From contig PXBG01000050.1 of assembly GCA_003566995.1 (NCBI GenBank), positions 1-43,775 on the forward strand: a stretch of DNA of 43,775 bases. The letters run 5' to 3'. The DNA comes from Syntrophobacteraceae bacterium (GTDB taxonomy: Bacteria; Desulfobacterota; Syntrophobacteria; Syntrophobacterales; Syntrophobacteraceae). The translations under genes were made by a program, and so were the position numbers. This document shows positions 1 through 8,394 of this stretch, in pieces. Each line of letters begins with the position of its first letter. The stretch's first letter is position 1. The notes under the pieces are model-generated. The model did not search any database, was not told where the DNA came from, and saw only the letters and a list, made by a program, of their open reading frames with translations.

Positions 1-1
1 C

Positions 2-55
2 AAAAGCCCCTTCACGTCATTCCCGCCTTTCAAGGGATGACGTGAAGGGGCTTTT
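2..55 (-). terminator. Strong hairpin terminator after ahbD
   Basis: Two perfectly complementary 19-nt arms at 2-20 and 37-55 enclose a 16-nt loop that can add three more C-G pairs after a one-base bulge. The arms begin and end in four A or T residues, so the structure could act on both strands. It lies about 58 nt past the ahbD stop codon and probably ends the ahbC-hemB-ahbD transcript. A gene converging from outside the window could share it. Confidence 0.8.
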
Positions 56-112
56 CAAATTGACTGAGGCAGCCTGAGTCAACAGCAGCGGGGGCTTGGT
101 GTGTTCTATTTC

Positions 113-1264
113 TCACTCTCTGCCCTTCTGCCCCTCGCGCCGGGCAGGTTCATAGGTGCAGAGGGGTTCGGGTGCCAGATAGTTTCCCGTGCTCTCGTAA
201 GCCCGTGCACGGCAGCCTCCGCAGACACGCAGGTATTCACAGCGTCCACATTTGCCCTCGTAGCTTTTGTAATCCCTCAATTTGAGGAAAACAGACGAAT
301 TCTTCCAGATGTCCGCAAAGCTCTGCCTTCTCACATTGCCGCAGTCCAGTTCGAGGTACCCGCAGGGCTGGACCTGGCCCACGTGGGAGATGAAAGCGAA
401 GCCCGTTCCTCCCAGGCATCCCCTGGAAAGAGCATCCAGTCCAAAGCTTCCAAAATTGACCTCTTTCCCCTCCTCCCTGGCTCTCTGCCGAAGAATGCGG
501 TAATAATGGGGAGCACAAGTCGCCTTGAGCTGCAGGTCCACTTTTCCTTTCTGTTCGTAAAACCAGTTGAGCGTTCTTTCATACTGTTCCGCATCGATTC
601 CCTGTTCCACCAGGTCTTTGCCCCGGCCCATGGGAACCAGTAAAAAAATATGGTGTGCCACTGCTCCCAGGGCAACCACCATTTCCTGAATGGGCTTCAG
701 TTCGTGCAGGTTTTGCCGGGTGATGGTGGTGTTGATCTGAAAATCAAGGCCCGCTTTCCGCGCCGCCGCCACTCCCTGCAGAGCTCCATCAAAAGCGCCC
801 TGGACCTGGCGGAAAGCATCGTGGGAAGCGGCTGTGGCACCGTCGAGGCTCACACTGATCCGTTGAATTCCCGCGTCCATCATTCTGACCGCCAACTCTT
901 CCGTGAGCAGGGTTCCGTTGACGGCCATGGTCATGCGAAAACCTTTTTGACTCCCATAGGCCGCGATCTCAAAGACATCGGGACGCAGAAGGGGCTCACC
1001 TCCCGTGAGAATCACGATGGGTTTCGAAAGGGCTGAGATCTCGTCGAGAAGCTGAAAGCCTTCCTCCGTTGTGAGTTCATTCTCATAGGGCCGATCCTGC
1101 GCTGCGGCCCGGCAGTGAATGCACGCCAGGTTGCAGCTTCGTGTGATTTCCCAGGCCAGCACTCGCAGCTGATTCCGTTGTTCTTCAGGGAAGGCTTCCC
1201 GATGGGCGGAGGAAGGGGATGCAGGCTTGGTCCCATGAGCATGCGCACTGGAAGGGGAATGCAT
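113..1264 (-). CDS. ahbD: AhbD, heme b synthase (radical SAM)
   Basis: Predicted last enzyme of the siroheme-dependent heme pathway: oxidative decarboxylation of the two propionates of iron-coproporphyrin III to the vinyl groups of heme b, using SAM and a [4Fe-4S] cluster in the cytoplasm. The radical SAM motif CNLACIHC lies near the N-terminus (Cys 44, 48, 51 from the chosen start). The GGEPLLRPD SAM-binding segment follows, and a C-terminal SPASM-like cysteine cluster (CGRC, VCGGC) suits auxiliary clusters. I chose the ATG at 1264 because an AGGAG lies 6-7 nt upstream. A GTG at 1291 overlaps the hemB stop and would add 9 residues. The call rests on family resemblance and on the adjacent hemB and ahbC. 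A different SPASM protein is possible but unlikely here. Confidence 0.85.
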   Translation of the reverse strand: MHSPSSAHAHGTKPASPSSAHREAFPEEQRNQLRVLAWEITRSCNLACIHCRAAAQDRPYENELTTEEGFQLLDEISALSKPIVILTGGEPLLRPDVFEIAAYGSQKGFRMTMAVNGTLLTEELAVRMMDAGIQRISVSLDGATAASHDAFRQVQGAFDGALQGVAAARKAGLDFQINTTITRQNLHELKPIQEMVVALGAVAHHIFLLVPMGRGKDLVEQGIDAEQYERTLNWFYEQKGKVDLQLKATCAPHYYRILRQRAREEGKEVNFGSFGLDALSRGCLGGTGFAFISHVGQVQPCGYLELDCGNVRRQSFADIWKNSSVFLKLRDYKSYEGKCGRCEYLRVCGGCRARAYESTGNYLAPEPLCTYEPARREGQKGRE

Positions 1265-1287
1265 GGATTGCTCCTGTTTTTCGGTTT

Positions 1288-2259
1288 TCACTGTAGCAGT
1301 GCGGCGGCTTCTTTGGCGAAGTAGGTCAGAATGAGGTCTGCCCCCGCCCTTCGAATGGCAAGGAGCGTCTCCATCATGGCCCTCTGCTCATCCAGCCATC
1401 CCTGAGCTGCGGCCGCCTTGATCATGGAATATTCGCCGCTCACATTGTAGGCTGCCACGGGACGGTCAAAGTCCCTTTTCACCCGGTGAACGATGTCCAG
1501 GTAGGCCAGCGCCGGTTTGACCATGACCACATCCGCCCCTTCCTGGATGTCCAGTGCCACTTCCCGCATGGCTTCGTCGGTATTGGCCGCATCCATCTGG
1601 TATCCCCGCCTGTCACCAAACTGGGGCGCCGAATGTGCCGCATCACGGAAGGGTCCGTAAAAGGCTGAACCATACTTGGCCGAATAGGCCATGATGGCCA
1701 CCCCTTCGAATCCCGTGTCGTCCAGAGCGTGACGGATGGCCATCACACGGCCATCCATCATGTCCGAGGGCGCCACCATGTCCGCGCCGGCGCGGGCGTG
1801 AGACACGGCAACCTTGGCCAGAACGTCCAGGGTGGAATCGTTGTCCACCTCCTCTTTCTGCAAAAGGCCGCAGTGCCCGTGATTTGTGTATTCACAGAGG
1901 CACACATCGGTGATGACGACCAATTGGGGATACCTGTCCTTGACAGCTCGAACGGCCTCCTGCACGACACCCCTGGACGCGTAAGCTTCGCTCCCTTTGT
2001 CATTCTTTTCAGTGGGTATGCCAAAGAGGATGATGGCGGGAATGTGGAGCTGAACCACTGACTGCAGTTCCTTGAGGAGCATGTCCGTGGAAAACTGGTG
2101 CACTCCGGGCATGGAACCCACAGCATTTCTGACGCCTTTCCCAGGCACGACGAACATGGGATAAATGAGATGGTCCGCCGAGAGACGAGTCTCCCGGATC
2201 ATTCGACGGAGGTTTTCCGTGCGCCGGAATCTTCTGGGCCGATACTGGGGATAATACAT
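1288..2259 (-). CDS. hemB: HemB, delta-aminolevulinic acid dehydratase
   Basis: Porphobilinogen synthase condenses two 5-aminolevulinates to porphobilinogen, an early step shared by heme, siroheme and cobalamin synthesis. The zinc-type metal loop [14 protein letters not shown] is present with its three cysteines. The active-site lysines sit in the usual contexts [17 protein letters not shown] and [11 protein letters not shown]. The length of about 323 residues is normal. The ATG at 2259 has AGGGAG about 10 nt upstream; a TTG three codons earlier is the alternative. The gene lies between ahbC and ahbD, and its stop overlaps a possible GTG start of ahbD, so the three are probably co-transcribed. 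Confidence 0.95.
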   Translation of the reverse strand: MYYPQYRPRRFRRTENLRRMIRETRLSADHLIYPMFVVPGKGVRNAVGSMPGVHQFSTDMLLKELQSVVQLHIPAIILFGIPTEKNDKGSEAYASRGVVQEAVRAVKDRYPQLVVITDVCLCEYTNHGHCGLLQKEEVDNDSTLDVLAKVAVSHARAGADMVAPSDMMDGRVMAIRHALDDTGFEGVAIMAYSAKYGSAFYGPFRDAAHSAPQFGDRRGYQMDAANTDEAMREVALDIQEGADVVMVKPALAYLDIVHRVKRDFDRPVAAYNVSGEYSMIKAAAAQGWLDEQRAMMETLLAIRRAGADLILTYFAKEAAALLQ

Positions 2260-2332
2260 GCTCCTCAAACTCCCTCTCTGGTTCGTGGCACTCCTCGATG
2301 ATCATGGAAAAAACCTGTCCTGAGAAAACCCT

Positions 2333-3514
2333 CTATGGAGCGATCTCGTCGTCGGTCAGGTAGCAGGCGGGATCGGATGCCCACATGTCCCCCGAAACGG
2401 CTTCAGCCCGCACTCGAAAATTTCCCCCGCACACCTGAAGCCATCGGCAGGCTGAACAGCGGCCCTTCACATGGAGCTTTTTTTCTTTCAGGCTGCTCAA
2501 AACGGGATGAGACGCATCCGTCCAGATTTCACTGAAGGGGCGCTCCCGCACGTTTCCAAAGGAAAGGTGCCGCCAAAACTGGTCCGCGTGCACACTGCCA
2601 TCCCAGCTCACGCAGCCGAAGCCGCGTCCCGAATTGTTTCCTTCGTTCATCTGCAACAGTTCCAGAACTTCGCCGGACCGGTCAGAACCTTCCCTCAAGA
2701 GCCTCAGGTAGATGTAGGGGCCGTCCGCGTGGTTGTCCACCGTGAGCACCTCTTTGGGTTTGCCCCGCCGATGCAGATCGGCGGTGCGGTCTATGATGCA
2801 GTCCACCGCCTTCCTCGTCTCCTCGTGGCTCAGGTCATCCTCCACCAGCTCGCTTCCACGCCCCGCGTACACCAGATGGTAGAAACACACCCTTGGAATG
2901 TTGCGCTCTTCCAGCAGGTCAAAAATGGCAGGAATTTCCTGGTGGTTGAAACGGTTCATGGTGAAACGCAGGCCCACCTTGATGCCAGCTTCCTGACAGG
3001 CCGCAATGCCCTGAAGGGCCTTTTCATATGCCCCTTTGACACCTCGAAAGTGATCGTTCACCTCGTTCAGGCCATCGAGGCTGATGCCCACATAGGAAAG
3101 GCCAATGTTTTTGAGTTCCTGTGCAACCTTGGGAGTGATGAGAGTTCCATTGGTGGAAATGACGGCGCGCATGCCCTTTTTCACCGCGTAATCGGCGAGT
3201 TCCACCAGGTCGGGCCGAATGAGAGGCTCTCCCCCGGAAAAGAGCACCACCGGGCAACCAAACCGGGAGAGGTCGTCCAGCAAAGCCTTTCCCTCTTCCG
3301 TGGTCAATTCGTCCGCAAAAGCCTGGTCACGGGCATGGGCATAGCAGTGAATGCATCTGAGATTGCAACGGCGGGGGACATTCCACACGACCACGGGTTT
3401 TTTGTCCGCTGAAAACTGCAGGAGATGGGAGGGCAGCTTGCCGCTGTGCCTTCCATACCTGAGAGCATCCGAAGGTTCTACGGTTCCGCAATACAGTTTG
3501 GATATCCCGATCAT
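2333..3514 (-). CDS. ahbC: AhbC, Fe-coproporphyrin III synthase (radical SAM)
   Basis: Predicted 12,18-didecarboxysiroheme deacetylase, which removes two acetate side chains from didecarboxysiroheme to give iron-coproporphyrin III, the substrate of AhbD. The radical SAM motif is CNLRCIHC (Cys 50, 54, 57), followed by SGGEPLIRPD. The C-terminus carries a cysteine cluster (CSAC, VCGGNFR, DPAC) typical of AhbC and SPASM relatives. The N-terminal segment, with its KLYCGTVEPSDALRYG motif, looks like AhbC proteins of sulfate reducers. The start has AAGGA about 9 nt upstream. It is first in the ahbC-hemB-ahbD series. The siroheme decarboxylase genes ahbA and ahbB are not in this window. Confidence 0.87.
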   Translation of the reverse strand: MIGISKLYCGTVEPSDALRYGRHSGKLPSHLLQFSADKKPVVVWNVPRRCNLRCIHCYAHARDQAFADELTTEEGKALLDDLSRFGCPVVLFSGGEPLIRPDLVELADYAVKKGMRAVISTNGTLITPKVAQELKNIGLSYVGISLDGLNEVNDHFRGVKGAYEKALQGIAACQEAGIKVGLRFTMNRFNHQEIPAIFDLLEERNIPRVCFYHLVYAGRGSELVEDDLSHEETRKAVDCIIDRTADLHRRGKPKEVLTVDNHADGPYIYLRLLREGSDRSGEVLELLQMNEGNNSGRGFGCVSWDGSVHADQFWRHLSFGNVRERPFSEIWTDASHPVLSSLKEKKLHVKGRCSACRWLQVCGGNFRVRAEAVSGDMWASDPACYLTDDEIAP

Positions 3515-3626
3515 GGCAAAAAGTCCTTGTCATGGCCATCCAAGAGGCAAACCACCCCGTAACCCGGCGCCGCTTTTCCTTGAGGGCGCCTTGTGCAGGA
3601 AAGGGAGGGGCGCTTCTTTTGGCCCC

Positions 3627-5423
3627 TTAGAGTTCCTTGCTTTCCTTGTCCGTCTCCGAGGAAGAAAGGGGGTATCTGCGGTAATTGTCCCGAATGATGA
3701 AATCCATGTAAAGGTCAGGGCTCAGGACCCCTTTTCGGGGGATGATGTGCTCCAGCCGCCCGCTTCGATCGGCGATCAGCTTGAAGGCATGAGCATAATC
3801 TCTCGAAATCTCGTTGCATATGGCTGTGGCCGGGACATCCCGGTCCAGGGCGCGCCCGATGATTTCATTGATGGCTTCCTCATTGAAATTGATCTTGAAC
3901 CCATGCTTTTCATAGAAGTCGCTTTCAAACACACGCACCTGATTGTACAGAAGGATGAGTTCGTCGAAGATTTTTTCAATGGGAAACATGGTCTTCAGGT
4001 GGTGCTCCACCACCAGTTCGATGCGGTCGGGAGTGAAAACGAGAGGATAATTCTCGATGTAATGATTCTTTTTCCTGCGAATCATGTCCCTGACCACCGA
4101 CTTCTCCTGGTTGAGCATGCGCTCATAACCGGCATGCCGCTGAGGGTCGTCGGGATTGTTGAGAATCTTTTCCAGCTCTCCTTCAGGATTCTCAACCACG
4201 TCCGCATCCACCACCAGATAATTCACCTGTGTGGAGGGAAGGCTTTTTTCAAAAGGAAGCAAAGCCCTTTCCATGACACTCACCAAACCGCGGGCTCCCG
4301 TTTTTTCCTGAAAGGCCCGCTCCGCAAAAACCCGAAGGGCCTCATCTTCAAAGCGTATGTCGATGCCGTAGCTCCTGAAATCTTCTTTCTTGGAAAGGAT
4401 GAGAGGGTTGTTGGGGTTTTTCAGAATTCGAAAGAGATCCTCACTGCTGAGGGGTTCAAGAACAGCCACCACGGGAAGCCGTCCGATGAACTCGCTCTCA
4501 AACCCATAGGCCATGAGGTCTTCGGCCTTCACATGTCTGAGATAGGTGATCTCTTCATCCCTGCTTTCCACCGTGGCTCCAAAACCAATGCCCTGCTTCT
4601 GCATGCGCTTTCTGACCACCGCACCCAGTCCATTGAACGCCCCGCTCATGATGAAGAGGATATTCTTTGTATTGACCGTGCGCTTGTCCCGCTTTCCCGT
4701 CTTGCGAAAGTGTTCGATGGCCTGAATCTGAGAGATGGGGTCGTGTGCCACCTTCAGGTCCACTTCCGTTTCTTCCATGGGCTTGAGCAATGCGCGCTGC
4801 ACCCCTGCCCTGGAGACATCCAGACCCCATGAGTTGTCAGAAGATGCGATCTTGTCCACTTCATCGATGTAGATGATGCCATGCTCCGCAAGATCCATGT
4901 CTTCGTTGGCCTCCACGACCAGTTCCCTCACCATGTCTTCCACGTCCCCGCCCACATAGCCTGTTTCGCTGAACTTGGTGGCATCACCCTTCACGAAGGG
5001 CACTCCCAGTTTCTTGGCAATGAGTTTCACCAGGTAGGTTTTGCCGACGCCGGTGGGGCCGATGAGAAGAATGTTGTTTTTGATGCGCCCCACCCCCTCT
5101 TCCCCACCCAGCCTGGATTTTTTCTGCAGGGATTTGACCCGGTTGTAGTGCGTGCAAATTTTGGTGGCAAGCACTGCCTTGGCCTGCTCCTGGCAGATCA
5201 CGTGCTGGTTCAGGTAACCCTCCAGTTCTTCGGGCTTCATGCTGAACCTGATCTGATCCACTCCACCTGTTTTCCGCGACGTTTCCCTGGAGGAGTCAAC
5301 GGCCTGGGGCGCCATCACGGGGGACATGACCTTGATGCGATGACCGTATTTCTTGGAAAGGTAATCGCTCAGCTCTTTTTCCAGCTCTTCCTGACTGGGA
5401 AACTTGGGGTAGTCATCGGACAT
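3627..5423 (-). CDS. ClpX-like AAA+ ATPase with C-terminal extension
   Basis: 598 residues. The central part is clearly ClpX-related: Walker A GPTGVGKT (122-129), pore loop GYVG (155-158), Walker B IIYIDEVD (183-190), IGF-type ClpP-docking motif (279-281), EFIGRLP with its arginine (311-317) and sensor-2 TGARGL (375-380). The N-terminal four-cysteine zinc-binding domain of ClpX is missing. A different, largely charged segment of about 55 residues replaces it. ClpX normally ends soon after the lid, but here about 190 residues follow. Residues 506-541 resemble the lid helices at 351-386, so the lid may be duplicated without the sensor-2 arginine. Likely an ATP-driven protein unfoldase that may feed ClpP; its adaptors and substrates are unknown. 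SD AAGGAA precedes the ATG. Confidence 0.8.
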   Translation of the reverse strand: MSDDYPKFPSQEELEKELSDYLSKKYGHRIKVMSPVMAPQAVDSSRETSRKTGGVDQIRFSMKPEELEGYLNQHVICQEQAKAVLATKICTHYNRVKSLQKKSRLGGEEGVGRIKNNILLIGPTGVGKTYLVKLIAKKLGVPFVKGDATKFSETGYVGGDVEDMVRELVVEANEDMDLAEHGIIYIDEVDKIASSDNSWGLDVSRAGVQRALLKPMEETEVDLKVAHDPISQIQAIEHFRKTGKRDKRTVNTKNILFIMSGAFNGLGAVVRKRMQKQGIGFGATVESRDEEITYLRHVKAEDLMAYGFESEFIGRLPVVAVLEPLSSEDLFRILKNPNNPLILSKKEDFRSYGIDIRFEDEALRVFAERAFQEKTGARGLVSVMERALLPFEKSLPSTQVNYLVVDADVVENPEGELEKILNNPDDPQRHAGYERMLNQEKSVVRDMIRRKKNHYIENYPLVFTPDRIELVVEHHLKTMFPIEKIFDELILLYNQVRVFESDFYEKHGFKINFNEEAINEIIGRALDRDVPATAICNEISRDYAHAFKLIADRSGRLEHIIPRKGVLSPDLYMDFIIRDNYRRYPLSSSETDKESKEL

Positions 5424-5490
5424 GGGACTTTCCTTAGCTCAAAGGCATTCTTTCACTCTAAAATCATGAATTACAAATATTCGGACCCTA

Positions 5491-5519
5491 AATATAAACG
5501 CTGCTCTGCAGCATTTCAA
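5491..5519 (-). promoter_or_regulatory. Sigma70-type promoter with dyad in spacer, for ClpX-like gene
   Basis: Read on the minus strand, TTGAAA (5519-5514) and TATATT (5496-5491) are separated by exactly 17 nt, each one mismatch from consensus. The spacer contains the dyad GCTGC-AGA-GCAGC, a possible operator. The expected start near 5484 gives a leader of about 60 nt before the ATG at 5423. No transcript evidence is available. Confidence 0.6.
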
Positions 5520-5571
5520 CTGAAGCGCCTGAACCCTCAAACTCCCCCACACCCCTTCCACAACGTTTCCA

Positions 5572-6366
5572 TCACCATTTGACCACGCGCACATTGGCAA
5601 GCGCACGTCCAAGAAAACGCTCCCCGATGGACTGGAAACGCAAAGGCACATCGGTCACGTAATAGGTGTACACGGGCGGAGTTTCATGCACTCTCTTCAT
5701 TTTCATGCGCTGGAGCGTGGACGAAGTGGCTTCCGCCATGGCTCCCGCCGAATCCACCAAAGAGATGCTTTCACCCGCCACTGATTGAATGAGAGGCTTC
5801 AACAGGGGGTAATGGGTGCAGCCAAGCACAAGGGTGTCGATGTCCTGGCAAAGAACCGTTTTGAGGTACTCCCTGGCGGTCAGGCGCGTCACTTCGTGAT
5901 CAAGCCAGCCTTCTTCCACCAAAGGCACAAACAAGGGGCAGGATTGGGAAAAGACGCGGATGTCCGAATCATGATGGTGGATGGCCCGCGCATAGGCATT
6001 GCTGTTGATGGTGGCCGGCGTGCCGATGACCCCCACATGTTTGACCCGTGTTCGCGCCACAGCGCTTTCCGCCCCGGCGCTGATCACATCCAAAACGGGC
6101 ACGGGAGACAAATCGGTGATGACCTGGTGGGCCACGGCGGCCATGGTGTTGCACGCGACGATCAGAAGCTTGACCTGATGATTCAGTAAAAACTCAGTGA
6201 TTTCGCGAGCGTAGTGGGCGATGGTTTCTGTGGACTTGACGCCGTAGGGAACCCTGGCCGTGTCACCAAAGTAGATGATGTTTTCAAAGGGCAGCCGTTC
6301 CATGAGAGCCCGCACCACCGTGAGCCCTCCCACTCCGGAATCGAATACTCCTATGGCATTGTCCAA
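5572..6366 (-). CDS. murI: Glutamate racemase
   Basis: Interconverts L- and D-glutamate to supply D-Glu for peptidoglycan in the cytoplasm. The start region IGVFDSGVGGLTVVRAL and the segments YFGDTARVPYG, ACNTMAA (first catalytic Cys) and LGCTHYPLL (second catalytic Cys) are intact. I place the start at the TTG at 6366: AGGGAG lies 5 nt upstream, the racemase core begins 4 residues later, and the resulting 264 residues match the family. The frame stays open for 48 more codons to an ATG at 6510, but that extension has no family counterpart. Monocistronic or loosely linked to the stress protein gene upstream. Confidence 0.93.
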   Translation of the reverse strand: MDNAIGVFDSGVGGLTVVRALMERLPFENIIYFGDTARVPYGVKSTETIAHYAREITEFLLNHQVKLLIVACNTMAAVAHQVITDLSPVPVLDVISAGAESAVARTRVKHVGVIGTPATINSNAYARAIHHHDSDIRVFSQSCPLFVPLVEEGWLDHEVTRLTAREYLKTVLCQDIDTLVLGCTHYPLLKPLIQSVAGESISLVDSAGAMAEATSSTLQRMKMKRVHETPPVYTYYVTDVPLRFQSIGERFLGRALANVRVVKW

Positions 6367-6605
6367 ACCATTCTCCCTGCTCAAACGAAATTCGCCCCAA
6401 AGCTTGCCCTCTTCATGGTCCCTGACCTTATTGGGGCATAACTCCCTGCGCCTTGTATTGCAACACCTTTTGAAGCATCTCAAACCTGTCTGAAGGCTCG
6501 GGCATTCCATCCCTGCGGCGACTTGTCGTTTAGCGGGTCTTCAAAGGAACGGTGGCTGCAGACTCCCATGCAACTATGCTGGCCAATGAACGTGCGAGAG
6601 AACAG

Positions 6606-7076
6606 CTACGCGCTCTTTTCTTTTTTCACAAAATCATGGGGGTTCACGGTGAGGACGGGAACGGGTGAATTCTTCACCACTCGCTCGGCGACGCTGCCAA
6701 AAGGGAAAGCGCCTCTCATTCCATGGGTGGCCATGATGACCAGGTCGATATCCAGGTTGTCGATGGTCGTCAGTATGGTTTTGGCGGGATGGCCCATGAC
6801 AATGTGTATGTGGTACCGCTTGCAGCTCGAAAGCCTTTCACTGCAAAGGTTTTCCAACCTCTCCCGGGCGAGCTTCATGGATCTTTCCTGAAGGTCGTGC
6901 AAATGAGAGGAATCCGGTCCACTTCCCCAGTAATGTTCAAACGCTGTGAGGTCTTCTCCCACGTGAATCAGATGCACCTCCGCATCGTATGCCGTTGCAA
7001 GAGAAAGCACGTATGGTTCCGCAGCCGTTGCTGCAGAGGAAAAATCTGTCGGCCATAGAATTTTACTGATTTTCAT
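6606..7076 (-). CDS. Universal stress protein, UspA family
   Basis: 156-residue single Usp domain. It starts MKISKILWPTDFSSAA and ends with the nucleotide-binding signature G-H-P-A then ATHGMRGAFPFGSVAERVV and SPVPVLTV, so ATP binding is likely. GGAGGT 6 nt upstream fixes the ATG at 7076; an upstream in-frame start at 7109 lacks support. Proteins of this family accompany stress and energy limitation. The specific role here cannot be told. It is separated from murI by over 200 nt and preceded by a long gene-free stretch, so it is probably its own unit. Confidence 0.9.
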   Translation of the reverse strand: MKISKILWPTDFSSAATAAEPYVLSLATAYDAEVHLIHVGEDLTAFEHYWGSGPDSSHLHDLQERSMKLARERLENLCSERLSSCKRYHIHIVMGHPAKTILTTIDNLDIDLVIMATHGMRGAFPFGSVAERVVKNSPVPVLTVNPHDFVKKEKSA

Positions 7077-7512
7077 TGGAGCACCTCCCGTGAGTGAATA
7101 AAACAACATGCACTGACTTTATGTCGTGCACATCTCCTCTTTACCATTTAGGCATCAAAAGAGGACAATTCAACCCCCCTGTCCTTCCGCCCGGACGATC
7201 CGATCTTCCGGACCTGTGCGGACATCCGTCATGAGCGCATACCCTGCATCCGTGAAATTTCGATCCGATGATTTTCATTTCGTAAGGCGAATGGGGAAAG
7301 AAGGTGTCCAGGATGTTTGAAATGAACTCTCTTCTTTGGGCACAAGGTGGGTTGGGACACAGGCCTTTGAGCCCCCGGGAGCGCCCACCGACCTGAAACA
7401 TGTGAGAGAAGGTGGAAGCCAGGGCTGTGTTGCCGATGATTTCAACCTGGAACCAAAGGAGACAGAAACCAATCTCCAGACCTGTCCGAGAAGCAGACTT
7501 ACCTGCGAGCCT
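7077..7512. other. Gene-free stretch between usp and rsmI
   Basis: About 435 nt in which I find no convincing gene, tRNA or known RNA. Short open frames exist on both strands but have no recognisable motif or start context. An imperfect palindrome with CCGGA/TCCGG arms lies near 7191-7212. The usp promoter should lie at the left end. Confidence 0.5.
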
Positions 7513-8394
7513 TCACCGGCTTTTCCTGATTTCCAGAGCCTTCCGGTACACTTCCTTCCGTGGCAGATCCAGGCGCTTTGCCATCTCCTCCGCCGCATCC
7601 CGGACTGTCATCCCCTCATCCGCCAAAAGTGCCGCCAGCTCTTCTTCCCAGGCGTCACCGGGGAGGGATTCTTTCCCGGCATCAGGGAATGCGCCTTCCA
7701 GAATCAGGGTGAGCTCCCCCCGGACTCCACCGGGAAAATGGTCCAACATCTCGGAAACACTCCCCCTTTTTATCTCCTCAAATTTTTTGGTCAGTTCGCG
7801 CACCACCGCCACTCGCCTGTTCCCCCAGTGCTGAAAAATGTCGGCGAGGGTTCGCTGAAGCCTCTGGGGTGATTCGTAGAGCACAAGGGTCATGGTGAGG
7901 CGGGAGTGTTCCTGAAAAAACCTCTTCCTGGAAGACCCTTTGGCTGGAGGAAAGCCCAGAAAGGCAAAAGGATGAGTGGGAAGCCCGGACACAACCAGGG
8001 CAGCCACGAGGGCCGTGGGTCCGGGTATGGAAACCGCATGAAACCCCTCTTGGAGGACCTGGTGAATGAGAAGGGATCCGGGGTCGGAAATGCCCGGTGT
8101 TCCGGCATCGGTGACCAGGGCCACGTCCTGACCTTCATGGAGCACCTCCAGGATCTTACGGTTCGCGTGCGGGCCGCTGTGGCTGTGATGGCTGGTGAGA
8201 GGTTTTTGAATCCGGAAGTGGGAGAGCAGTTTTCTGGTGTGCCGTGTGTCTTCGGCGGCGATGAGATCCACGTTCCTGAGAATATGCAGCGCTCTCAGGG
8301 TGATGTCTTCCAGGTTTCCGATGGGGGTGGCCACCACGTAGAGGGTTCCCGGGCGAGGAGGGATGCCCTTGTCATTCCTTTGCATCGAAGGCAT
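7513..8394 (-). CDS. rsmI: RsmI, 16S rRNA cytidine-1402 2'-O-methyltransferase
   Basis: Tetrapyrrole-methylase-fold SAM enzyme that methylates the 2'-O of C1402 in 16S rRNA. Clear motifs: GTLYVVATPIGNLEDIT, AAEDTRHTRKLL, LVTDAGTPGISDPG, and the C-terminal helical domain with GMTVRDAAEEMAKRL. About 293 residues from the ATG at 8394, which lies inside the end of yraN; an ATG at 8385 is equally possible and neither has a strong ribosome-binding site, so translation is probably coupled to yraN. It is the last gene of the translation cluster that begins with ffh. Confidence 0.93.
   Translation of the reverse strand: MPSMQRNDKGIPPRPGTLYVVATPIGNLEDITLRALHILRNVDLIAAEDTRHTRKLLSHFRIQKPLTSHHSHSGPHANRKILEVLHEGQDVALVTDAGTPGISDPGSLLIHQVLQEGFHAVSIPGPTALVAALVVSGLPTHPFAFLGFPPAKGSSRKRFFQEHSRLTMTLVLYESPQRLQRTLADIFQHWGNRRVAVVRELTKKFEEIKRGSVSEMLDHFPGGVRGELTLILEGAFPDAGKESLPGDAWEEELAALLADEGMTVRDAAEEMAKRLDLPRKEVYRKALEIRKSR

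Noticed and set aside
3560..3620. GC-rich inverted repeats after the ClpX-like gene
   Set aside because: Several weak alternative stems and no clear T run; not enough to call a terminator.
3351..4832. Long open frame on the plus strand opposite the ClpX-like gene
   Set aside because: It has no recognisable family motif and lies antisense to a protein with a full set of AAA+ motifs; it follows from codon bias in the real gene.
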